Positions 22,622 through 33,678 of a stretch of 64,000 nucleotides of DNA are shown piece by piece. Below the pieces are notes generated by a model. That model did no database searches, was not told where the DNA came from, and saw only the letters and a list, made by a program, of their open reading frames with translations. Position numbers and translations under genes: made by a program. Each line of letters opens with the position of its first letter. Position 1 is the stretch's first letter. Source of the stretch: Straminergon stramineum (Eukaryota > Streptophyta > Bryopsida > Hypnales > Calliergonaceae); the NCBI GenBank assembly GCA_963920665.1, contig OY987273.1, positions 5,520,501 to 5,584,500 on the forward strand, written 5' to 3'.

Positions 22622-23308
22622 GAGCATTGAAGGGGATTTGGTTTTGGATTGCACCACATCTATACGTCAGGGTTGAATTGAAATGTTTTCTATTCCAAAT
22701 CTAATTTGTGGAAAGAGTCATTGAACTAATTTTTTTTCCCCTTGCCTTCTAGTACATCGATTATTACTTATTGTGGAACGGGCCGCCACATTGTGGCTTT
22801 GGAGGAGAACAAGGACATTTTTGATGCCATCCTCAAACCGATGAGGAAGTCCACTCCAACCTTGATGGCAACCCAACCACCACCAATAGCTTTGGTTTTG
22901 CAAGATCCGGATGATATGGCGGTTGTACCTCGAAAATTCACTTGGAAGGGAAAATTCTGTAAGTAAGTTGGCACTTTTTAAATGCTGTCTTTATATGGTG
23001 AATTTCAATTTGTCACCCTCTAATATGGTATCATATTGGTTTGTAGTCATTGAGGATTGATGTCAGCAGATGCAAAGCTAAAGAAACAAAGTGTTTTCGT
23101 TAGCCTAGAGAAGCCTTTTGACCTTCCAGTTTATGCTCAACAAATGGCAACGACCTTCGCGGATTTTGGTTGTTCTAAACCAAAACGCTATAAAGACACT
23201 TACGCTCTGAAGGTCTTTTAGTTCATAGATGGGTCTACATCAGAGGGTAGAGAGTCTTCAAACTCGTCCAAGACTTCCGATTCCATGACGAAATCTAGAG
23301 AGACTTAG

Positions 23309-23630
23309 ACTCATGAGATTGACACATCTCATGAGTCATGCTATTGTGTGTTGATTTCTATTACGATTGGATTTGTGTGTTTTATGGCTATACCATGGTC
23401 TTGTAATGTTCTCTTTTGCAATTTTTATTGAAAGACTTTCATCTATTTTGATTATATTTCAAAGTATTCTAAATCTTGAATTTAAAAAAGATGTGTGCGA
23501 TTCAAATTTTGAAAAAGAAACTCTACATTCTATGAGATTTTTACTTTCTTGTATCCACGGTCATAGGTTCTTGACTCCTTTTTTCTTGAAAAAAAATTCC
23601 CGCTCACAGGCTCGCACGTTAGCAACCCTA
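23309..23630. other. 3' flank of the methylase gene, non-coding
   Basis: AT-rich sequence after the last stop of the methylase exon. The last 35 bases (ctcacaggctcgcacgttagc) resemble, in reverse complement, the sequence that follows arm A near 8022-8045. So the inverted-repeat family resumes here on the far side of the hairpin insertion. Confidence 0.4.
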
Positions 23631-24465
23631 CTTCGATCTCCTTTGTATGTGATCATCAAAATGTACCACAAAACTAGACCTCATGGACTTATTCATTTAT
23701 ATTTTCAATGTTTTTAATTTTTACGGTGTGCAGCATCAATTATTATGTGTCATTATACAAATGTGAAGCATTCATTTATAACCTAAAGTGTTTATTTAAG
23801 TTTTGTTGTAAAATGCATTGATAGTTGAAAACACCAAGGTGTGCATAATACAAGCAATTATATTATTTTATTATTTTATTGGAGAATGTTACTAAAAGCA
23901 CTTTCAACACATTTTTGTAATTTCATGTAGCTCAAGTTTCAACATGTATTATTATCATGTCATCTAATAGTGACGTCCAAAAAACTATAAAAAAGTGTTA
24001 TATTTTAGAATCTTGAATAATGTCACCATGTCATATAGGTTTCTTCAAACATAAGGCAAGGGTGATATGGTGACATTATTCAAGATTCTAAAATATAACA
24101 CTTTTTTATAGTTTTTTGGATGTCACTATTAGATGAGATGATAATAATACATGTTGAAACTTGAGCTACATGAAATTACAAAAATGTGTTGAAAGTGCTT
24201 TTAGTAACATTCTCCAATAAAATAATAAAATAATATAATTGCTTGTATTATGCACACCTTGGTGTTTTCAACTATCAATGCATTTTACAACAAAACTTAA
24301 ATAAACACTTTAGGTTATAAATGAATGTTTCACATTTGTATAATGACACATAATAATTGATGCTGCACACCGTAAAAATTAAAAACATTGAAAATATAAA
24401 TGAATAAGTCCATGAGGTCTAGTTTTGTGGTACATTTTGATGATCACATACAAAGGGGATTGAAG
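23631..24465. mobile_element. Foldback element: 404-bp arms, 27-bp loop, about 98.5% identical arms
   Basis: Arm 1 (23631-24034) and arm 2 (24062-24465) are reverse complements of equal length with about six mismatches that I could find (two near the outer ends, single ones near gaaRcattc, catStc, gacRtcc and catRtc). The 27-bp loop is 24035-24061. There are no open frames. The outer ends share CTTCRATCYCCTTTGTATG, the same sequence found at the inner border of arm A, so the hairpin interrupts an arm-B-type repeat. Transcription through it would give a long double-stranded RNA. Confidence 0.9.
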
Positions 24466-25530
24466 GTCAAATATAATCTCCACATTGCATCAACGTTTAT
24501 AGTAATTGATATAAGGTTCAAAGTATAGGGTTTAGGGTTTAGGATTTAGCTTTTAAAATGGAGGTTTAAATGTATAGGAGAATACCTTGAATTATCATTT
24601 CATTCATGAATGCTACATTGGATGCTTGTAGTATTGAATAATAGTCTTTCAAAGCGGATCAACGCTTTTTAGAATCCAATATTTTTGTAGAGGAGGTGGA
24701 CAAGCTAGTGGACAACAAATGGGTAGGCAAACTAGGGGATAGGATAGCAAACAGGTAAACAAAATGGCAAACAAATGGGTGGATGGGCTAGTGGACAAGA
24801 AATGAGCTAGCAAACTAGTGGTCAGATTGGTAGATGGGATGGCAGACAAGTAAACAAAATGGCGGACAGATTGGCAAACGAGTGGATGGGTTGTCAGATA
24901 GGAAATGAGCTAGCAAACTAGTGGTTGGACTAGTGGACAAGATGGCGGAGAAAAAATGAGTTGGCAAATTATAGATGGGCTTCTAAATTAAGACATGGGG
25001 TGGGGGATAGTAAATACATTGGCATATGGTAATTTAGATGGTGGATGGTAGACGGATAGATAGTTGGGTGGACGGGTGAATGCTCACTGTTTTGGAGCAA
25101 TGAACTTCTTTTGCCCTTTTTGATTGGAGTTTTTGGATTTTAGAGGCGTGTGATATATCGTTGGAAAGGTATTTGGAAGACCTTTCAGCAATATATTGCA
25201 CACTTCAAAATTCCAAAAAAAGAAGTTGTAAATGGAAAGTGAAGCTAACTACAAGTGCATAGTGAGCATCTGCCCAATTAGTCGCCCTTACCCCTATTCA
25301 ACAAGTAGACAAAAGGGTGGACGGGTAAGGCATATGCTCACTTTTTTGAAGTAATGAATTCTTTTTCCATTTCTAATTGGAGTTTTTGGATTTGGGGAAC
25401 ATGTGATATAATGTTGGAAAGATATTTGGAAGATCTTTTCAACGGTTTGTTACATGCAAAAAATTCTAAAAATTGAAGTTGAAAATGACAAATGAAGTTG
25501 ATTGCTATGTTATAGTGGGTGTCTGCTTAT
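24466..25530 (-). repeat. Arm B of the long inverted repeat
   Basis: 24466-25345 is the reverse complement of arm A (7100-8011), including the telomere-like run (about 24526-24549) and the tttgccatccc minisatellite. Between about 25346 and 25530 there is a further tandem copy of the roughly 280-bp subunit (ggagtttttggatt ... gttggaaagatatttggaag), so the two arms have different outer ends. It is non-coding. Confidence 0.65.
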
Positions 25531-25549
25531 CCACACTTCTGTCGACGTT

Positions 25550-25817
25550 CAGTAGAAGAAAATTGTGTTTTACTTGACAAAAATTGTATTGTACTCAACA
25601 AAAAAGTATAGAATCGATTTTGTTGAGTTCTCCCTTTGTAATACAAAATTTTGTGTTCAAACATTTCAATATAGAATTTGATAAGTAAAATGCAAATTTT
25701 GACAAGTAAAACATAGAATTTTGTGTTATGAAGGGAGAATTCAACAAAATTGATTCCATACTTTTTTGTTGAGTACAACACAATTTCTATCAAGTAAAAC
25801 ACAACTTTCTTCTAGTA
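25550..25817. mobile_element. CACTA-type MITE with GTT target duplication
   Basis: A 268-bp sister of the MITE at 6155-6441. The terminal sequences CAGTAGAAGAAAATTG and, reverse-complemented, TACTAGAAGAAAGTTG are each one or two changes from CACTAGAAGAAA. Terminal repeats extend over 60 bp (shared caacaaaaaagtat). It is flanked by GTT on both sides. The different duplication from the other copy shows an independent insertion, although both lie just outside the inverted-repeat arms. Confidence 0.78.
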
Positions 25818-26486
25818 GTTGTGACTTTGTGTCCTTCCCCCCTACTTGCTTGTCTACCCTATTGCTCGACCACATTTATCCATGGTAATTTTTTGGTGGG
25901 TTTTTTTACCCGCCAAAGTCGCAATGTCAACCGAGTGCTGACGTCCAATTTTTGGACTTGATTTTGCCCAGGACACTCACTTTTGTCAACCCTATTTTTT
26001 GTATTATGTAATACTTGGGGAATTATTTAACTTATGAGATCTTCCAATCTCTATTTTCGCATATAAATCTGATCCTAAATGTGAATGTACTACTTATAGT
26101 AAATATGGGAGTTGACATCATTCCAAATTCATGAAATTGTTCCAACACTCATAATCCCCAAGGAATATAATTCCCCTACATTAAGAAATCTCCAATAGAT
26201 TCACTATTCCAAAGGAATATAAGTCTTCTTTCAAAGGCATTGTGGCCTCATTTTCCATATTATTATGAGATCTCCCAATGAAAAATACCTTCACACAATC
26301 CAAAACTCCTACTAAAGTCCAGAAGTAGTTAAATATGGCATTCAAATCATCACCCTTTGTTAATTATATTTAAAATCTATGTCACAAATCATTGATGAAT
26401 GATTAATATAGAAGATTGGTCCTTCAATCCTTGACAAGAATTTTATCCTCTTCAAGAAATCTGCATTGCATGTAGGAGGGTCAACC
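25818..26486. other. Non-coding stretch, nothing recognised
   Basis: AT-rich DNA with no motif-bearing frame and no repeat that I could see. Confidence 0.5.
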
Positions 26487-26890
26487 TCAAGAAGGCTATT
26501 GTAGAAAGAAGAAAGGTAAATTTCCTTGAACAAACAAATGATCTCCCTCAAAGGGTGCATGCGCTTATAGGCAACTAAGGAAGGGCAACTATGGCTATAA
26601 GGAAGGTAATCTCCTGGAACAAACAAATCTTTTTCCAAAGAAGTGCATGTGGGTAAAGGTGACTTTAGGTGGAAGAAAGGTCATCTCCTTCAATAAAGAT
26701 TTTTTCCCTGAGGGGATGCACATGGGTCCAAGGGCGACTTTGGGTGGAAGAACAATCATCTCCTTGAGCAAACAATTTTCCTTCTAAAAGAGTGCAAGGT
26801 CCAAGGGCATCTTAGGGTGGAAGAAAGATCATCTCCTTGAACAAACAATTTTTCTCCCAAGGGGGCACAAGATCCAAGGGTGACTACGTG
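26487..26890. repeat. Five degenerate tandem units of 72-90 bp
   Basis: Each unit has the order ggaagaaaggtcatctcc, ttgaacaaacaa, a pyrimidine stretch, agggtgca, then ggtccaagggcgacttaggg. Units differ by indels, so the array is old. The 92-codon minus frame over it is a by-product of the repeats. Confidence 0.7.
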
Positions 26891-26891
26891 T

Positions 26892-27240
26892 AAACTCCCT
26901 AGAAAATCCTAGCATTTTGGCATTGATTAGGAAGTGATTTGAAAAAAAAAAATGATTTAAGAAATGGAGAGTTGGAAAAGCCCATCTCCCTTAGATTTCA
27001 TTTCCTCTCCACCAATCCTCTTGGTTGTGTACAATTCAATACGGTCATTTCCTTAATTAAAACTTAGAGGGAACAAATTCAAAGAACAACTTTCCCTAGG
27101 GGGTGGGGTGGCAACGTCCCCAAAACATCCTAGCATCATGGCATGGATTAGGAATTGATTTAATAAAGAAAAATCGGCAATGGTTTTAGAAATGGAGAGT
27201 TGGAAAAATCCTTAACCCTTCATTTCATTTCCCTTCCATC
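26892..27240. repeat. Direct duplication of about 130 bp, separated
   Basis: Two copies, roughly 26892-27026 and 27110-27240, share atcctagcat, ggcat-gattaggaa-tgattt, aaatggagagttggaaaa and catttcatttcc. The right copy abuts the LTR start at 27251. Confidence 0.6.
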
Positions 27241-27250
27241 GTAACATTAT

Positions 27251-28572
27251 TGTCGTATTGTTGCGGCCCTAGTAACACCTTACAGCTCCAACCAAACTTC
27301 AAGAGCCCTTCTCAACTTTTAGGGCTCACCACGCTCCAATACCAATATCTCTTAGGCCCAACTAACTAACACTACACATGCCACGCACTCACAACATTAG
27401 TTTTCATTTCCAACTCACATTGCTAAATCCTGGTGCTTGGGACTACTAGCACGCACTTCCCTCATAACACCTAGCATATCATTTGGTGATATGGGGCAGA
27501 ACTTCCATTTTACTGTGTTAGGACTCATGGTGGCCCTACTCACCACGATCTTAACCACCCTTGGTTGTCACCCCACTCCATACTAACTCCTTTTTGTACT
27601 TGCTACTCTTACACCAATACTAATTAGGACTCACAACTCGGCACACATTGCCAAGGGCCTAGCAAAGAGCGGGACTCCAACCAACCTATGCCTCGGGACA
27701 CACACACAAGTGTCCCAAGGAGCTTTGAAGCTGGTGGTGAAGTTATATCACCACCCATGAGTCATCGGGACTCACCAAGGCTCCAAGAGGGAGTGAGGAG
27801 GGAGACCAACCCCTCCAATAGTACTATTTGTAGTATTCGATAGCTCCCCCCCCTTGTGGGTCAAAGGGACTTCCCAAACCCAAGGGGGTTTGGAAAGACG
27901 ACCCGTTTCCAACCGAACTCCCCAAGTTCTACCTCCATTTGGACTCCCAAACTTCCAAACGGCGTAACTTTGTGATCAGTGCCCCAAATCCCACATGCAA
28001 GCCCATTTTGGATATCTAAGCGACAAGAAGATGCCAATGGAAAGCTCAATTGTCCCATTTGAACAAGTTCTCATAAAGTTATGGCCCTCTAAAGATTTGG
28101 GTCCACCAGAAGTGGCATCACACCTTCACTACGACCCTTCTCTTGGCCATAACTTTTGGGTCCTAGCTTAGAACCTTGTAATGTTTGGCATTCTATGTTC
28201 CTTGTCTTTGTAGCTTTACAATGATATGCTACATGTCATAATTTTTTGGGTGATTCCTTAAGAACCCCTCACACCTAGTTTTTGAGTGTCCTGGCGCCAT
28301 CAGGACACCCCTAACTTTGAATGGCCATAACTTCTAGCCTCTTAGTCCAAATCATGCGTTCTTTGGACGGTTACAAGCGTCTTCTCAAGAATGTTCCAAT
28401 CATATATGACATGATACAATGAACTTCTTAACCAAGGCACTATTGTGCCTTGTTTGCTCGGGAGTCTCTCATTTCTCCCTTCTTAGCCTATTGCAAGGCT
28501 TGGAAAGTCACCTCCAAGGTCCTCCTTGCTCACAAGGCACTTTAAGCACCCCAAGGAAATAGGGGCGTGACA
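27251..28572 (-). repeat. Probable LTR of a Ty3/gypsy-type element, minus orientation
   Basis: On the plus strand it begins TGTCGTATTG and ends GGGGCGTGACA. On the minus strand it therefore starts TGTCACGCCCC, a beginning common among plant gypsy LTRs, and it is preceded by a purine-rich tract (ggtggggg tgag) like a polypurine tract. The two ends form a short inverted repeat TGTCR. Flanking pentamers do not match, so this is the 3' LTR of an element whose interior lies to the right. It contains no coding sequence. Confidence 0.5.
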
Positions 28573-29204
28573 CTCACCCCCACCAAATAGGGTCAATGCC
28601 TTCATCAACATTACCTTCTGTCGGATTTGTTGAATTAGTAAGGGTAGCCATCTCCCTCAACACTTTCATTGCATTCCTAGGTAGCTAACCCTGCAATGCC
28701 CCAAGTACTCACTTACTTAGTTTATTTGGCTAAGTCCTCAAAGGTGGCATAAGATAAGCCCATGATTTGCGAACCCTGGATTCAAAACTTCCAAGGATCT
28801 AATTTATTCTAATGGAACTTATCTACTTTGAGACTCTCTCGGTTTGCCATCTTTTAGCTCCGAGTTAGGCTCAACTAGCCTATTTTACTTATTTGACTAG
28901 GAAGAACTCAAGGCTCACCAATTTCTACTTGGTAGCAACACCAAGACCCCTCTCAAACATTCAAGTTATCAAGTGATGAACTTTGCACGCCTAGAGATAG
29001 TGCCAAGTCTCGCCCAGTTTGTCCTTTGAGTACTCTCCCAAGGCATGGGTGATCAATCCATGTGTGGACAATGGTCCACTCTCAAAGGGAATTTTCGTAA
29101 GCCCGTGCCACTATCTTGCTCTTGCCCGAGAAAGTCCTAAGCTTGAAAGTCCAAAGGGTTTTATCCCTTCCAACTCTTGCAACTAAGACCCCTAATTCAC
29201 AGCA
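28573..29204 (-). mobile_element. Short internal remnant next to the LTR
   Basis: It follows the polypurine-like tract on the interior side of the LTR at 27251-28572. Minus-frame translation gives only broken text (for example GKSKIVARAYENSL). No reverse transcriptase, integrase or chromodomain motif could be identified. It ends where the dispersed repeat shared with 8130-8210 begins. Confidence 0.35.
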
Positions 29205-29681
29205 TTCTTCATATTTTTTTCCAAAAATAGAGGAAAACTTCCTATCTATAGTAAACATTGTGACCTATGACCATGTCCCCTATGACAATGGATCATATTG
29301 AAATTTATACTTCAATATACAAAAAAAATTTTACTATGCAGTTAGGTTTTCAAACTTTTGTGCATAGTTTTTGTAATTTGTTTATGCACAACAATAGAAA
29401 AACATATCAAATGCATCAAGTCTAGTAGCCCCTTGTCATTATGGCAAAACTCTATTATATTATTTTGACTGCTAAATTGAATATGAAGAATTGTCACTTT
29501 TGAATATTCCAAAACAATTGGGATTTCCAACATGTGGTAGAATAAAAATAAAGTGTAGAGTGAGTTGACAATTTGAAGGATAGGGTGAGATGACAACCAC
29601 AAGCCATTCTGGATTTGTAGGAGACATTTCACCCTAATCTTGATTTGTTTTATTTTATATAATTTTCAATTTTAAAATAGG
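29205..29681. other. Non-coding; dispersed repeat shared with 8130-8210
   Basis: 29215-29285 repeats the block agaggaaaacttcctat ... gacctatgaccatgtccc seen near 8140-8200. The rest has no recognisable content. Confidence 0.4.
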
Positions 29682-30390
29682 ATGCCTTTGAGGTCGCGAT
29701 GCACCCAATGGCCGCGGGCCTCTAATGCTATAACTTCATTTGGTTTTCAATATCTTTTTCTTGCTTGGACAATTTCACTTAGTCTGTTAGGCCTCAAGGT
29801 CTGGGTAGCTGTGAAGGTGCATGGTTTTATCTCAAGTTGTTTCTTCAACTATTAGCTCCAACGTGCTTGATTGTGTTTCAAAAAAAAGAGTCCTATTTTG
29901 GGAGGTGGAGTTGGCCCCCCCGAGGGGTCAACCGGATCCGACTAGCCTTTGGGGGGTGTCAGCTCCCCCCCCCAAATGGGACCTCATGGGAACGAGTGTC
30001 ACCTAGCAAGGAGAATTCTAGGTGCGAGCAACCTTTGAGGTCGCGACGCGCCCAGTGGCAGTGGGCCTCACACTGTGACTTCATATGGTTTCCAATTTCA
30101 TTTTCTTGTTTGGATAGTTTCACTAAGCTAGTGATACGCTTCAAGGTTACAGTAGCCATGAAGGCACTTGGTTTTATCTCTCTAGTTGTTTCCTTAGCTA
30201 TTAGCTCCAATGTACTTGAATGTGTTTCAAGAAAAAGGGTCCCACTATTGGGGGATGGAGCTGGCATGGTGGCACCCCTCGGGGGTTAGTCGAATCCGAC
30301 TAGCCTTTGGAGGGGCCAGCTCCCCCCCCCCAAAGTGGAACCTCAGAGGAACTAGTGTCACTTGGCAACAAGAATTCCAATTGCCAACAG
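29682..30390. repeat. Two tandem copies of a 345-bp unit with poly-C tracts
   Basis: Copy 1 starts at about 29682 and copy 2 at about 30027, both with ctttgaggtcgcga. They align through gtgtttcaa-aaaagrgtcc, the block ccgactagcctttgg and the homopolymer cagctccccccccc, ending with agtgtcacytrgcaa. The overlapping frames on both strands are coincidental. Confidence 0.75.
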
Positions 30391-31169
30391 TCCACGGTGA
30401 GAGTGTCACGTCACGTTTGGATGGACATCAGATGGACAAAACGTCAAGATCCAAGCCAACGTCCGTGAGAATCAAATATTTCCCCTTAGGTTCTTCTATT
30501 AAGGTAATTTTTTTTACCATGGTCAAGAGACTAGATGATAGTAGTTTTGATCCAGATGGACGTTGAGCGTCTATAGACTCTGTGGACGAACTTTGTGGAC
30601 GGATTCTACGGATGGGTTCTGGGGACGAGTTTCGGGGATGGAATCTCGGGTGGACAGGCCCTAGGGACGGCCTCTTAGAACAAACTACATTCAATATGTA
30701 TGCTGATGGATTACGTGGAGTTGCGGTTCAAGGTTGGAACGGGCGCTCTTGAGGGTGAAGCGTCCAGGAGGACGGACTCCTAGGATGGCCTGGATCATTG
30801 AAAATTTGAAATTTATGGATGGATCATCTAGGCTCTTTAGGATGGACAAAGAGACTAGACGTTCTACATGGACACCTGCTGTTTGAAGGTCTATGTATTG
30901 AGACACGAAATTCTTTGTTCATGGAAGGCGTTATGAGACTTTGTCACAAATCATGCAAATATTCCCATACATTGAAACACACATGAAAATTAAGAAACTA
31001 GCATCTAATTTGAGGGTTTCACCCCTTCATACCATACATGAATTGCTTCAAGCTTTGCATAATCACATTTATTACAAAGAGACATTTCGAGGTACAAAAT
31101 TCTAGGTCGTCAAAATTGTTGAGTGCATGCTATATACAACTATTAAACTACCCATTTTGTACATGATGG
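30391..31169. other. Non-coding; gacgg/ggatgg-rich tract
   Basis: 30540-30680 is a degenerate array of ggacgaactttgtgg / ggacggattct words, similar in flavour to sequences upstream of the RING genes (34040-34330, 37640-37830). This suggests a shared flanking repeat. The rest is unremarkable. Confidence 0.4.
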
Positions 31170-33678
31170 CTAATCTAATATAATAATCTCACTTGGGGTG
31201 GGTGTACCACCCTCCTCACTAGTACCTTCCCCATGAGGTGTAATCATTGTAATGTGATCTGGATGTCGTTTGACTTCAAAGTCCGGTTCAATGATGTCGC
31301 AGGATATATTATCTCTAAGGAAACCTTGTAAACCTTCTTTGGATTGCAAATCCTTAAGAATAACCAAAGGGAATTCATTGTGTTATTATTGTAAGAAACC
31401 ATAAATGGCATTTAGTTCCAACATTTCATGGTATGCTAGCTCACATTCAAAGCAATCATCGAGTAGAGGGGTCAATTCCCCAACAAAACTGACCACCAAC
31501 CCTCTTGATCCAATGAGGACATTGCCCTCTGGGTGTGGTGCTTTTACAAAAACATCAAGGTAGAAATCCCTATGACTACCTAGAAGGTATGCAAAAAAGT
31601 TTTGTCATTGGTGCTCGGGCCCTAGATGAATGGTTCTGCTACACCTCGTGATTTGTTCATCATTCTTGAAATTCACTCAGGATGTGCTTTGGGTAGGGAG
31701 ATCCAATGGAGACTGATTCCACTTCCACAACTACAACATATCCTTCCCCCATTCCTTTTTGTATTGGTCGCCTAGCAAATTCTTAGCGTTGTACTTGTAA
31801 TACTCAAGCATATGGTTCTCCAAGCTAAACATGGAATACAATCGTTGATGGAACAGGGATTTGCACTATGGGCATCTCTTTCTTGACACCATTGCGGGGA
31901 TGAGGCATTGGAGGTGGAACAAATGGCGACAAGTACCCAAAGCCCAACCACCTTTCGATCCAAATGGATGACAACAAAGGCAACATGTCGTGCCATCTTT
32001 AGCATAATTGGGCACATCAGCCTACAATAGTGACAAGGGGTCTCTACCATTATCACCTAAACCTCGATACCTATGCCTCATACTCTCATATTCAAACTCC
32101 AAGGTTGGCTCCACATTCCAATTGATATTGTTGTTGCTACTCATTTTAGGCAAACTTTTTGGAAACAAGCCGCCAATTAGCGGCCACGATGTCATGCCAA
32201 AATAATGTCCCTCTCTGTCTCGAAATTCTATAGTAATCCTCCTAACTTCACGTTGCATTTGCTCTGATTCATTGCGGGCTAAAATGCAAACCAGCTTCAG
32301 GCTGCTCAACATGACCTTCATGTCCTTTGACTTTGCAGCCAATTGCTTTACTTTTGCTTCCAAATTTACATATTTGGAATGCATGTCATTGTAGTCATTC
32401 ATAGCGCATGATAATTCGGACACTACTAACGTTAAGGTTTGTACCTCCAATTGTATGGCCTGTTCTACTTGTGCTTGCTTGGCATTGAATGCAACCAATT
32501 CAACACCCTTTGCATCTCTAAAATTGGCTTCAAGAAGAATGGATTCTAGTGGTCGGATCCTCAATAATCGTATCTCGTCTTCAAGGGCCTTGACCTTCTC
32601 TTTCTCTGCTAACAATACCCTCGCATGCACTTCAGTGGCTTTGGTAAGTTGGTCTTGTAATGCCTGCGCCATAGTACGCAATGCTATCAATTCATCATTA
32701 ACAGGATACGCTTTGATAGTTGTAGTTGTCATAGGAGAAAGTTCTTCATCGTGCCCTCTCATAGGAGAAAAAAACCAACGCGAATCTTTCGCCTCCATAT
32801 TCTCAAGGTCAATCTCTTGGGGGTTCCTGTCATCATCTGTCCAATTGAACTCACCCTACAACATGTCCACAAGGGCGGGCCATGTAGTGGATGGCTCAAT
32901 TCTCATGGCGTCTTTGCCACTCATCACTGTGATGGACTCTACCACCACATCATCATTTGAAGGGATGCTAGCCAGCTTGTTAGGATGCACTCCCCTTGTG
33001 ACTTCGAGGGGAATGTCTCCCAATTCACTGTCTTGCCTAGAAACACCTTTGTGTATGCCATTTGGCACAATGCCAATGTCCCATCCTCCTTTGAGTTCTT
33101 CCCCCACTATGCCCGTACTACTTCAATCAATCTCTTTTTGAATTGGCCATGCTGACATTCGTTGATGCTCACCATCCCAGCCTTCACCTTCATCGGATAT
33201 CTTGAGCGATCCCAATGTTGGTTGATGTGTGCCCAATCCATATAGTGCACACAAATCAACCTTGTCTACATCATGGAAATGTCTTCCCATCTAGGATAAG
33301 CCAACTACTATACATTGTTGAAGACAGCCCAATCTACTACAGCCCTGTTTCCCCTCTTCTTCCTTGTCGGTGTGTTGTCTTGATGACCAGAACTTAGGGT
33401 CCTTGTGTTCTCCATTTCGGGCCTCAAACCACTTCCTCCTTCCAACTGAAGGGAAAAGGAAATCACAAAATGTAGAGATGTGGATGCACCGACTAGTATC
33501 AAAGTATTCCTTCAAGAAATTAATTAGGCTTCTTCTACAAATAGTCCATAGAGAATTTACCAAAACCAGGTCCGTCCACTTCAAGTGGGAAAAGCACTGT
33601 AATATTGCTCACAACTTGCAGTTTACTCTCCAGAGTTGTGAGGCAAGGCTTTGTGCAAACCAAGTCGGTCCAGCTTGA
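31170..33678 (-). pseudogene. RING-finger plus coiled-coil protein, decayed (paralog I)
   Basis: Segments 33584-33291, 33107-32856 and 32798-32022 lie in one minus frame. The middle part is a Glu/Lys/Gln coiled coil (NDELIALRTMAQALQDQL ... EKEKVKALEDEIRLL) followed by LKLVCILARNESEQ. About 31995-31840, after a frame change, gives a RING-like finger (CCLCC ... GWALGTCRHLFHLQC ... RCP-stop-C ... FHQRLY), then WGKDML and a C-terminal globular part ending SEIIILD. RING domains usually act in ubiquitin ligases, but whether this one did is unknown. At least ten stops make it a pseudogene. Its paralog lies 3.5 kb away at 34703-37118 in the same orientation. The N-terminal limit is approximate. Confidence 0.55.

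Larger units (their letters stand above)
13839..23308 (+). pseudogene. C-terminal exons of a DNA N6/N4-methylase-like gene, split by a transposon
   Basis: Exon a (13839-14071, after acceptor ctcgtag) is open and contains DNMLMNYTHPDDMVM and KDPQFFQILLEATS. Skipping 14072-22624 continues the frame in phase as IEGDLVLDCTTS. Exon b (22753-22958) begins after cttctag and reads TYCGTGRHIVALEENKDIF. A GTAAGT donor at 22959 joins in phase to exon c at 23067 (DAKLKKQSVF...), which has one TAG (23219) and ends at 23306. In beta-class amino-methyltransferases the target-recognition part is followed by L-I-x-A-T-S-P-G-D-x-V-L-D-x-F-x-G-x-G (motifs X and I). The order and spacing fit, although the GTG stands in a slightly different place. 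Such enzymes methylate adenine or cytosine amino groups with S-adenosylmethionine. The gene is broken by the insertion, by one stop, and possibly by a lost donor before 22753. The same family probably has its 5' half at 61546-64000. Confidence 0.55.

Noticed and set aside
29821..30566. Several overlapping 100-150 codon frames on both strands
   Set aside because: They follow the 345-bp tandem duplication and its poly-C tracts, and they lack any recognisable domain.
32455..33141. 228-codon plus frame
   Set aside because: It is the shadow of the Lys/Glu-rich coiled coil of the minus-strand RING paralog I (Ser/Thr-rich antisense).
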